Source: Sphingobacteriaceae bacterium (GTDB lineage Bacteria > Bacteroidota > Bacteroidia > Sphingobacteriales > Sphingobacteriaceae). Taken from it: a stretch of 64,000 nt of DNA. A program made the translations under genes and the position numbers. Positions 43,436-51,216 of the stretch are shown one piece after another (the first letter of the stretch is position 1; each line of letters opens with the position of its first letter). The stretch spans positions 1 through 64,000 of the forward strand of contig JACMJM010000030.1 in the NCBI GenBank assembly GCA_014380615.1, read 5' to 3'. Under the pieces are notes generated by a model. That model was not told the origin of the DNA and ran no database searches. It was given only the letters and a program-made list of their open reading frames with translations.

Positions 43436-44551
43436 ATGAAACAACATTTGGATAAACTTGACTTCTTAAGAGGAATCGCAATTATCCTGGTGGTGGGCTA
43501 TCATATAATGGCTGGTGTTTATGGCGACTATGCATTGCAAAACTATAATGGTTTTTTTCTTTATACTTCAGGCGCAACAACCAGCCGCGTTTTATTAAAT
43601 CTATCACCTTTTGCATTTGGTAATACCGGGGTTACGCTTTTTCTTATCCTAAGCGGTTTTTTAATACATTACAATTATATCTCCTACAATTATATCTCCA
43701 AAGATGTAAAGTTCAATACCTTGCTTTTTTATAACAAACGTTTCTGGCGTATCTATCCTCCGTATTTGCTTGCACTAATAATTTTCGGAATTTTCTATGA
43801 GGCAAGTTTATCCGATTGGTTTCATCATCTTTTTATGATTCACAATCTTCGGAACGAATTTATTTATTCAATAAATCCTTCGTTTTGGTCTTTGGCTTTA
43901 GAAGTACAACTCTATTTAATCTATCCGCTTTTCCTCTTTCTGTATCACAAATTCGGTTACAAACGATCGTTTTTAATTACCGCTGCAATATCGTTCTCTT
44001 TGGTTATGGCACGTATTGTGGTTGATATTGAAAAAACAACTTACATTAAAAGTGTATTCAGCTACTGGATAATATGGACTAGCGGAGCATATCTCGCACA
44101 TTTATATTATCATAAAAAGCGACTTATCGCCATTAATTTTACACATTTAATAGTATTATCGCTTAGCTTAATCTTATTAAGGCTAACTGTAGTTCACCAC
44201 TACTTTTCACCCTATTTGTTTACTCTCCTTTTTATTTTACTTATCGACTGGATATTACATACAGAAATCGCTAAAACGAAAATCTACAGTATTATAGAAA
44301 CCATTGGCTTATGTAGTTACAGCCTGTATTTATTTCATCATCCGGTAATACTATTTTTCCAGGATAATGTATTTAAACAATATCAGTTCGCGCCAATTAC
44401 TAAAACAATCATTTTAGTGGCGGTATCGGGTCTGGTAACACTTATAAGCTATGTGAGTTATCGAAAAATCGAGATCCCGGCGGCCAATTTCGGAAGCTTT
44501 TTCTATAAAAGATTTTTACAAAAGACATTACCTTCCGCCAATCAGGATTAA
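43436..44551 (+). CDS. Acyltransferase 3 family membrane protein
   Basis: A 371-aa inner-membrane protein with about ten helices. The N-terminal LDKLDFLRGIAIILVVGYHI contains the family's catalytic-type His (YH), and FLILSGFLIHYNYI plus FYNKRFWRIYPPYLLALI are the expected second and third motifs. It transfers an acyl (often acetyl or succinyl) group to extracytoplasmic or lipid-linked sugars. With the hexapeptide enzyme at 40397 it gives the locus two possible acylation steps. The next gene starts 16 bases downstream. Confidence 0.92.
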   Translation: MKQHLDKLDFLRGIAIILVVGYHIMAGVYGDYALQNYNGFFLYTSGATTSRVLLNLSPFAFGNTGVTLFLILSGFLIHYNYISYNYISKDVKFNTLLFYNKRFWRIYPPYLLALIIFGIFYEASLSDWFHHLFMIHNLRNEFIYSINPSFWSLALEVQLYLIYPLFLFLYHKFGYKRSFLITAAISFSLVMARIVVDIEKTTYIKSVFSYWIIWTSGAYLAHLYYHKKRLIAINFTHLIVLSLSLILLRLTVVHHYFSPYLFTLLFILLIDWILHTEIAKTKIYSIIETIGLCSYSLYLFHHPVILFFQDNVFKQYQFAPITKTIILVAVSGLVTLISYVSYRKIEIPAANFGSFFYKRFLQKTLPSANQD

Positions 44552-44567
44552 GCCTAAAAAGAAAAGT

Positions 44568-45563
44568 ATGAACGAACGAGTTAAACAAAAACTTGACGGT
44601 AAAAAGGTGCTATTCATAAGTGCCAAATTTTATCATTACGGCGAGGCGGTGTATGAAAAAATAAAGACTTATGGTGCCGATGTAAGCTTTTATTACGAAC
44701 GTGATACCAATTTCGGGCATGTGATAGCGGCAAATTTTTTCCAGGGGAGTATTGATAAACGCCAGGACAGGCATTACAAAAAAATTTTAAAAGAAATATC
44801 AGGCAAAGCTTTCGATTATTTAGTAGTTATCAGAGGCTATAGAATGAAAGGCTGGTTTGTAGAAGCAGTCAAAGCTCAAAATCCAGGTATACAAACCTTA
44901 CTTTACGAATGGGACTCGTTAAGCTTTTGGGATTCTGATTACACCAGCTTAATTCCGCATTTCGACAAAACCCTCAGTTTTGATTATAAAGATTGTGAAG
45001 ATTTTAAATTACCCTATGCTCCCACTTTTCATATGGACGAATACGCCACCATTGAAAAAACCGAGCCGGAAATTGATTTTATATTCTGCTCAAATTATAC
45101 AGATGAGAAGTACGAATTTGTAAAAAAATTCATCGATTATACCCGCCGAAAAGGATATAAGGTTCATATTCATTTATATTTAAGCTGGTTTAAATACTAC
45201 AAAGAAAAATTGAGGGGCAACATTATCGATTATAATTTGGTGGCTTTTAAAAGATTGCCGAGAGAGGATTACTTTAAGCTGTTTTGCAAGTCGAAAACCA
45301 TTGTTGATTTCTCGGCGACAGTGCAGAGCGGGCTTACCATGCGGGTTATAGATGCCCTGGGTAGTGGTAAAAGAGTATTAACCAACAATGCGAATGTGGC
45401 TAAAGAGCCCGGATTCAACCCTCACCAGATAGTAATTTACGACGCCAAAAATCTCAATTTACCAGATTATATAAACGATGGTGAATACTTCGAGAAAAAA
45501 GATTATTCGATAGACAACTGGCTGGATAACCTATTTTTTGCTACTGCACATCTTTCCAAATAA
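44568..45563 (+). CDS. Putative GT-B glycosyltransferase (CgeB-like)
   Basis: A 331-aa cytosolic protein. The N-terminus has a Rossmann start (DGKKVLFISAKFYHYGEAVYEKI), a DYLVVIRGYRMKGW stretch and LLYEWDSLSFWDSD; the C-terminal half (IDFIFCSNYTDEKYEFVKKFIDY, TIVDFSATVQSGLTMRVIDALGSGKRVLTNN) has the order of a GT-B donor site, with R-x3-A-L-x-x-G near the position of the family EX7E region. This resembles CgeB/LPS-core transferases, not a classical GT4. The last 23 bases overlap the convergent fucosyltransferase gene. Confidence 0.65.
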   Translation: MNERVKQKLDGKKVLFISAKFYHYGEAVYEKIKTYGADVSFYYERDTNFGHVIAANFFQGSIDKRQDRHYKKILKEISGKAFDYLVVIRGYRMKGWFVEAVKAQNPGIQTLLYEWDSLSFWDSDYTSLIPHFDKTLSFDYKDCEDFKLPYAPTFHMDEYATIEKTEPEIDFIFCSNYTDEKYEFVKKFIDYTRRKGYKVHIHLYLSWFKYYKEKLRGNIIDYNLVAFKRLPREDYFKLFCKSKTIVDFSATVQSGLTMRVIDALGSGKRVLTNNANVAKEPGFNPHQIVIYDAKNLNLPDYINDGEYFEKKDYSIDNWLDNLFFATAHLSK

Positions 45564-46350
45564 ACTTCGGGGTCATTATTCCTTTCGGATGCTCTGCCCC
45601 GATTCTAAACGCAAGCCAATTTTTGGGGGCATATACCGTATTTTTCTTTTTACTTAAATAAGCGGCCCACCACCCGAAGCTGCTATTGGAAATAATAGCG
45701 ATGTCGGCGTTTTGAATTATTTGAAAATCGGTAATTTCATCGTGACTGGAAAAAATATAATTAGGCTTTTCCTGAAATGTTGATTTCACGAAATCTACAT
45801 CATCGCTTACGAAAAACACACGATAATTCTCAAGATCAGGAATTTCTTCGAGCCGCTGTTTAAAGTAGTTTATGGGGAGCGATATATCACGTTTACCGTA
45901 GCTAAGGTAGTCTGTTCTCCTGATGTGTACCGCTATGGTTTTTTCGGTTCTGAAAATCTCCCCGAACAAATTCTCAAACTTCTTAACGTATTTTGGTTTG
46001 ATGTTAAATTCTGGTTTTTCGTGAAGCAGGTTATAATAAAAATCGGTTTGAAAATACCCGTAATAGATCGTAAAATCAACAGGATCGACCGGCTTAGGTT
46101 GAACAAAAGTTTGGATATACTTTTCCTTAAATTTTAAAATATACGGAGTACACCTGGTTAAAACCGAATAAATCTTAGAACTCAAAGTGGTATTATCATA
46201 TAACCCAAGATCGAAATACCTCGATAAGTACGCATGGTGCGGGTTAGGAAAAAAAACCATTTTACCCTTGCTTGCCTGCTTTACATATTTCAAAAAAACA
46301 TACTGGAACAGTTGATTTCCGAGCCTTCCTTTAAAGTATACTCCTATCAT
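45541..46350 (-). CDS. Family 11 alpha-1,2-fucosyltransferase
   Basis: A 269-aa enzyme of GT11. The start YFKGRLGNQLFQYVF (motif GGLGNQLFQ-like), the GDP-fucose binding motif AVHIRRTDYL (HxRRxD, about 141-150) and IISNSSFGWWAAYL (about 214-227) are all present. It would add L-fucose (or galactose-type sugars in some members) to a galactose of the glycan, using GDP-fucose, which derives from GDP-mannose. It starts four bases inside the flippase gene end (ATGA overlap) and converges with the upstream + strand gene. Confidence 0.92.
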   Translation of the reverse strand: MIGVYFKGRLGNQLFQYVFLKYVKQASKGKMVFFPNPHHAYLSRYFDLGLYDNTTLSSKIYSVLTRCTPYILKFKEKYIQTFVQPKPVDPVDFTIYYGYFQTDFYYNLLHEKPEFNIKPKYVKKFENLFGEIFRTEKTIAVHIRRTDYLSYGKRDISLPINYFKQRLEEIPDLENYRVFFVSDDVDFVKSTFQEKPNYIFSSHDEITDFQIIQNADIAIISNSSFGWWAAYLSKKKNTVYAPKNWLAFRIGAEHPKGIMTPKFIWKDVQ

Positions 46351-47687
46351 AAATCCTTTTTCTTTCTTAAATATTTATTAATAAACTCCGGATAAAACAT
46401 ATAGGCATATATAAAAGAATTGAGGAAATTAACTTTTAATTCTCTATGCAAAATAACCTGAGAGATTGCAAAACCAATAACATTCGCTATTAGCGTAGCA
46501 TATGCCGCCCCTATTACACCAAAGTTTTTAATAAAAATAAAATTGAGGCATAGATTGGTACTTGCCGTGATTAACACTATCCAGAAAGTTAAATTGGTTT
46601 TCCCGATAGAATCGAGTATGGTTCCGAATTGCCTGCCAAAAGGAATTAACAGGCTGTACAGCAAAACAACATTCAAAATGGGCACCGAATCGGCGTATTT
46701 TCCGCCGGCAATAAGGGTTACGATAAACTCATCGAACAGATAAATAAATAATACGCTGGGAATAAGCAAAGCCAGTATTGTACCTACAGATTTCTCATAC
46801 AAATATTTTATGGCATCCTTTCCCTCTTCGTGCATTCGTTTCGCGCTTTGAGGGAAAACAATCACCGCCACTGTGTCGGTAGGAATGTTTATGAGATTTG
46901 TAATTCGTATAGCGGTATTAAAAGATGCTGATGCCGCAGTATTTAACATGCCTGCCAGCATCCATTGATCGATAGTACCTGATAGCTGGGCACTCAAAGA
47001 TGTTCCGAAGGAAAACTTTCCGTAATGAAAGATTTTTTTTACCCACTCCCAGTTAAATACGAGTTTAAAAGTAAAAAACTTCTTCACGAAGAACCAGGAA
47101 GCCGTGGCTGCCAGACACATACTTACAATCTGTACATAGGCAAGCTCTACCAAACTAATAGGATGGTTAAAAAGTAAGCAGTAAAGCGGGTAAACAAATA
47201 AAGCCAGGCTTCTGATAAAATTTACCGCAAAAACCCCTTTGTATTCCAAATTTGCCTGTTCTACGGAACACAATTGCGAGATAATGCCCGATAATATATA
47301 AACGATATTAAACAGATAGAATACTGCCTTCAGTTGAGGGGCGTTTAGCCTGTCGGTAAATAAATCAACAAACAATAAGTTTATCGCAATGCAGGCCAAT
47401 GTAATGGCACCACTTATAACAAAGCTGGCGGTAAAGATTTTTGAATGCTCTTTCTTATCCGAGCCGGCGATAAATTTAATCAGCGCGCTACCTATAATTC
47501 CGCTGCGCAACAACTCGAATATGGTAACAGCCTGCAAATAAATGGCCCATGCCCCAAAATCTGCCTTAGAGAAAAGGCGTGCCATAATTAAGAAACTACC
47601 TACGCCAAGAAGCTGCGACGAAACGTTCTGGGTTATATTAATTAATCCGGATTTTAGCCAGTACCGCTTATTATCCTTCTGCTCCAT
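46347..47687 (-). CDS. Lipid-linked oligosaccharide flippase (Wzx type)
   Basis: A 446-aa inner-membrane protein of the MVF/polysaccharide transporter family with about fourteen helices. The N-terminal part (GLINITQNVSSQLLGVGSFLIMARLFSKADFGAWAIYLQAVTI) and the internal FGTSLSAQLSGTIDQWMLAGMLN repeat are typical. It would flip undecaprenyl-diphosphate-linked repeat units to the periplasm for the Wzy-like polymerase at 38879. It overlaps the fucosyltransferase start by four bases and the upstream unknown gene by 17 bases, so these three form one operon. Confidence 0.9.
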   Translation of the reverse strand: MEQKDNKRYWLKSGLINITQNVSSQLLGVGSFLIMARLFSKADFGAWAIYLQAVTIFELLRSGIIGSALIKFIAGSDKKEHSKIFTASFVISGAITLACIAINLLFVDLFTDRLNAPQLKAVFYLFNIVYILSGIISQLCSVEQANLEYKGVFAVNFIRSLALFVYPLYCLLFNHPISLVELAYVQIVSMCLAATASWFFVKKFFTFKLVFNWEWVKKIFHYGKFSFGTSLSAQLSGTIDQWMLAGMLNTAASASFNTAIRITNLINIPTDTVAVIVFPQSAKRMHEEGKDAIKYLYEKSVGTILALLIPSVLFIYLFDEFIVTLIAGGKYADSVPILNVVLLYSLLIPFGRQFGTILDSIGKTNLTFWIVLITASTNLCLNFIFIKNFGVIGAAYATLIANVIGFAISQVILHRELKVNFLNSFIYAYMFYPEFINKYLRKKKDL

Positions 47688-48660
47688 CCGTATAATCGAT
47701 CATATGTTTTTTTATAAAAAAGTCTTCCACAAATGTTTTTACCTCCAGATCATTTTTGGCATGGAGTATTTTTGCTCCCGCAAGTTTTGGAAATATGGTA
47801 TGAAAGCAATTAAAATGATGCTCGCCGCCCTTCACCGAAAGAATCAGATTAATACCTCCGAAATAACTTGCCAAAGAAGCCGTACCGCCATGAGTAGAAA
47901 TGAAGTGGTTCGCGTTAGCGTAAACCATTAATTGTAAATGATTAAAGTTTCGGGCATTCGCTTTATTTTCCCTGAAAAGATCTTCCATTAAAATAACTTC
48001 GGGATGCTTTTCTGCCAGCCAGTCAAACTCGTTTAAATCATAAATATCACTATTATCCATCGTGATGTTTTTAGGATTGGGCCGGTTATAAATAATGGCA
48101 TAATCCTGCTTGGTTTTTGAAATAATGTAATCAAGCATTTCTATACTAAGATAACTTACGGGCGGGCCGTCCCATTCCATATTATAGCGGTTAGCTATGA
48201 TTAGGATGGGCTTATCATAAATATAGATATTGTTTTTATATGTAGCTTTTAGGGGCACCCTCTCCCATTTAGACATGTTGTAATCATGACTATATAAAAT
48301 ACGGGGTGTCTCATAATTATAATTCCCCTCTGTGGTTCGTATTTCAAAAGCCTCCTGATGGTCGGGTGAAAAAAAATAAAGCTCTTTGGTGTATTTAGAC
48401 GATTTGGTACTTTTCAACGTACCGTTCTTATAGTGCCAGTAGGCGAATGGCAGAACATACATTATCTCAGGCGCAAATTCGCCACTAAAATGAATGTCTT
48501 TATAGGATTTTTTTGTGATATAATCCCTTATCAGATATTTTAGCTGCACTGCTTTGCAATAGTACGTATCACGATAAAAATATCGATACTCTGAACTTAC
48601 ATTACTATAACGCAGCTTTACATATAACCCTAATACTTTCGTTAACAGATTTTCAATCAT
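47671..48660 (-). CDS. Unknown protein of the polysaccharide locus, probable glycosyltransferase
   Basis: A 329-aa predicted cytosolic protein without a clear signal peptide. I do not recognise the family firmly. The last third has a nucleotide-binding-like stretch ISTHGGTASLASYFGGINLILSVKGGEHHFNCFH (about 262-295), reminiscent of donor sites in GT-B or GT61-like transferases (HGxxL-type motifs), and KQDYAIIYNRPNP could be part of the acceptor domain. Context (first gene of an operon with a flippase and a fucosyltransferase) supports a role in glycan assembly. It overlaps the flippase gene by 17 bases. Confidence 0.6.
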   Translation of the reverse strand: MIENLLTKVLGLYVKLRYSNVSSEYRYFYRDTYYCKAVQLKYLIRDYITKKSYKDIHFSGEFAPEIMYVLPFAYWHYKNGTLKSTKSSKYTKELYFFSPDHQEAFEIRTTEGNYNYETPRILYSHDYNMSKWERVPLKATYKNNIYIYDKPILIIANRYNMEWDGPPVSYLSIEMLDYIISKTKQDYAIIYNRPNPKNITMDNSDIYDLNEFDWLAEKHPEVILMEDLFRENKANARNFNHLQLMVYANANHFISTHGGTASLASYFGGINLILSVKGGEHHFNCFHTIFPKLAGAKILHAKNDLEVKTFVEDFFIKKHMIDYTDGAEG

Positions 48661-48899
48661 TAATTCTGAGCGCGTTTATGAGTTATAGCGACCTCCTTCT
48701 ATCATACAAAAACTTTTAACTGGCCCTTGCCGATTTTCAACTATTTGCCTGCTGCTAAAACTCAATTGTAAAGTAAAGAAAATAATGCTAAAACATTTCC
48801 TTATACTTTTCCCGGTAGTATAAGTTACGTATAATTCAGCTTTTAGGGCCTCCAAACAAAGCCTCTTAAACTTATGTTAAATATTGAAAAGCACATACT

Positions 48900-49754
48900 A
48901 TGAAATGGATAGGAAGACGCGGAAGCGGCAACATAGAAGATAGAAGAAGCGGCGGAGGTGGCCTTGCGGTTGGCGGTGGTATTACCGCAATTATCGCGGT
49001 GGTATTTTCTTTACTTACCGGACAAAATCCAATGGAACTTATCGGAATGATAGGCGGCGGAGGTGGTGGAAGCAGCCAACAGGAAGCACCCCTAAATACA
49101 AATGCTACTCAAGATGAAAAAGGGCACTTTGTTTCTGTTGTGCTTGCCGACACGGAAGATGTATGGAACAAACTCTTCTCTGACGCTGGAAGCGATTACA
49201 AAGAACCCACGCTGGTACTCTTTAGTGGCAGCGTACAATCTGCCTGCGGTAGTGCAAGTTCGGCAACGGGACCGTTTTATTGCCCCGGCGACTCAAAAGT
49301 ATACATCGACCTCTCCTTTTACGACGAATTGCAAAACCGTTTCGGCGCTCCCGGCGATTTTGCCATGGCCTACGTTGTAGCACATGAGGTTGGCCATCAC
49401 ATTCAACATATCCTGGGTACGTCTGCCAAACTCGACCAGGCAAGAGGACGGGTTAGCCAGGAAGAGTACAATCAATTATCAGTTAAACTTGAATTGCAAG
49501 CCGATTTCCTCGCCGGTGTTTGGGCCCATCACGCCCAGCGAATGAAAAATATTTTGGAAGAAGGCGATATAGAAGAAGCATTAAATGCGGCTAACGCGAT
49601 AGGAGACGACCGACTCCAACAAGAATCGCAAGGGCGTGTTGTGCCCGACGCTTTTACCCACGGAACCTCGGCTCAAAGAATGCGATGGTTCAAAAAGGGT
49701 TATCAAACCGGCGACATTAATCAGGGAGACACCTTTTCAACCAACAATTTGTAG
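48900..49754 (+). CDS. Neutral zinc metallopeptidase (YpfJ family)
   Basis: A 284-aa membrane-anchored protein. A basic Gly-rich N-terminus (WIGRRGSGNIEDRRSGGGG) is followed by one membrane helix (about 22-42) and an extracytoplasmic domain with the zinc site HEVGHH (about 162-167), plus FYCPGDSKVYIDLSFYDEL and the downstream acid region LELQADFLAGVWAHHA. The family is annotated as a neutral zinc metallopeptidase, with no well-defined substrate. The gene stands alone, 239 bases after the divergent polysaccharide gene, which marks the end of that locus. Confidence 0.9.
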   Translation: MKWIGRRGSGNIEDRRSGGGGLAVGGGITAIIAVVFSLLTGQNPMELIGMIGGGGGGSSQQEAPLNTNATQDEKGHFVSVVLADTEDVWNKLFSDAGSDYKEPTLVLFSGSVQSACGSASSATGPFYCPGDSKVYIDLSFYDELQNRFGAPGDFAMAYVVAHEVGHHIQHILGTSAKLDQARGRVSQEEYNQLSVKLELQADFLAGVWAHHAQRMKNILEEGDIEEALNAANAIGDDRLQQESQGRVVPDAFTHGTSAQRMRWFKKGYQTGDINQGDTFSTNNL

Positions 49755-49920
49755 CCTTTACCATACAAATCGACCTTAAAAGAAATCATAATTAATGCAA
49801 TTTCAATCTCATTAAAGAGGTTTTCGTACTATAAACACTTGTGTTCTAGTGAAAATCGTTAACGAAATTTTTTTGGTCTGGTGATTGAATAAGTATCGTC
49901 AAACATTAAACTTAGATAAT

Positions 49921-50589
49921 ATGAAAAGAATATTTTTACTAGCGGCCGGGTTCCTTATAGCTGGAACGGTTGCCAACGCACAAACGAGTACAACAACTAC
50001 TACTATGGGCGGAACAAAATTTGGTTTAAAAGCGGGTGTTAATCTTTCGAAATACAGTTTCGGCAGAGATGACGCTAACAACTTAGAATCAGATCAACTT
50101 ACTAATTTTCACATAACCGGTTATGCCGATCTTCCTTTGGGAGGAATGTTCTCGGTTCAACCCGGATTATCACTACAGGGTAAAGGCGGCAGCTTTTCTA
50201 ATACCTTCGGAACTACAAAAGAAAACGTAATGTGGCTCGAAATCCCTGTCAACCTGGTAGGAAAAATTCCTCTTGGAGCTAGCGGAACCAGTTTCTTTAT
50301 CGGTGCGGGGCCATACGCTGGTGTTGCGATAGCCGGTGAAAATGAGACGACTCTTGCGGGTTCATCAAATAATTCCACAAGTAAAATTAAATTTGGCGAT
50401 GAAGCCGGAGACCAGGTTAAAATGCTTGACTTTGGTTTAAACGGACTGGCTGGAGTACAATTAGCTAATGGCTTTAACTTGGGAGCTGGCTACGGATTCG
50501 GATTAACTGACTTGTTTCCAAGCGGAAACGGAGGTAATGGCCAAAAAACCAACAGGGTTATTTCTTTCTCCCTGGGATACGCATTTTAA
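49921..50589 (+). CDS. Outer-membrane beta-barrel protein (PorT-like)
   Basis: A 222-aa exported protein. ATG 49921 gives a good signal peptide (RIFLLAAGFLIAGTVANAQ); the longer ORF from an upstream TTG would place 12 polar residues before it. The mature part begins with a TTTTT linker and GTKFGLKAGVNLSKY, the hallmark of the PorT/outer-membrane beta-barrel families, and ends in RVISFSLGYAF with a C-terminal Phe. About eight to ten strands are predicted. Some PorT-family members act in type IX secretion, but this short generic barrel cannot be assigned to that. Confidence 0.82.
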   Translation: MKRIFLLAAGFLIAGTVANAQTSTTTTTMGGTKFGLKAGVNLSKYSFGRDDANNLESDQLTNFHITGYADLPLGGMFSVQPGLSLQGKGGSFSNTFGTTKENVMWLEIPVNLVGKIPLGASGTSFFIGAGPYAGVAIAGENETTLAGSSNNSTSKIKFGDEAGDQVKMLDFGLNGLAGVQLANGFNLGAGYGFGLTDLFPSGNGGNGQKTNRVISFSLGYAF

Positions 50590-50611
50590 AAAAACCCTAT
50601 ATCTACCTATA

Positions 50612-50644
50612 AAGCCGCTCCCAATTAGGGGCGGTTTTTTTTAT
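50612..50644 (+). terminator. Intrinsic terminator
   Basis: AAGCCGCTCC (50612-50621) pairs with GGGGCGGTTT-type sequence through two G-T wobbles, with an AATTA-type loop and a run of eight T. It follows the barrel gene stop by 22 bases. Confidence 0.8.
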
Positions 50645-50688
50645 TTCCACTTTAAAAGTCGCTATCTTTCGGGAATTTAAGCCAATAC

Positions 50689-51216
50689 ATGCGACTTTTA
50701 TATTGTTTAGTTTCTATATTCTTTTTCCTGCAGGCTTCGGCGCAATCTGTTCATGTAAATAATTTCATTTTAAAAGAACACCTGTTAAAGAATGGCAAGA
50801 TCGCTATTATCGCTGCAGATTCTACCGATAAACCCTTAGAAAGCGTTAACGGAACTTTCCTGTTCAGCTTAAACGGATTCAGGCAGGAGCTAAAATTTAA
50901 CGACGGTATTGCGGTAGCACCTCAACCAATAGAAAAGTCGGCCTTTGTTTATATTAAACATCAGAATGAATCTGGAACACATTCAAAACTATATTATGTG
51001 ATAAAAAAAGGGGAAGACTTAAACCCAATAAAAATAAATTGGCTGTTATTGTTAATCATCCCTCTGGTAATCATCTCAATAGCCGCATTATTCCGAAAGT
51101 TTATAATTTTCGCTCTTGTATTATTGGTGATAATTTTCTTCTTTAACTCGAGCAAAGGACTGGGGATTCCAACATTTTTCGAAACAATAATCGACGGGCT
51201 AAGGTCCGCTTTTTAG
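50689..51216 (+). CDS. Exported protein with C-terminal membrane helices, unknown function
   Basis: A 175-aa protein. The signal peptide (LLYCLVSIFFFLQASAQ) is followed by a beta-rich extracytoplasmic domain (about 20-110), and two hydrophobic segments (INWLLLLIIPLVIISIAALF and FIIFALVLLVIIFFF) near the end would anchor it. I do not recognise the family. It follows the terminator at 50612 and so has its own promoter; a TATCTTTC box at about 50661 is a possible but poor -7 element. The last four bases overlap the convergent TamL gene. Confidence 0.65.
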   Translation: MRLLYCLVSIFFFLQASAQSVHVNNFILKEHLLKNGKIAIIAADSTDKPLESVNGTFLFSLNGFRQELKFNDGIAVAPQPIEKSAFVYIKHQNESGTHSKLYYVIKKGEDLNPIKINWLLLLIIPLVIISIAALFRKFIIFALVLLVIIFFFNSSKGLGIPTFFETIIDGLRSAF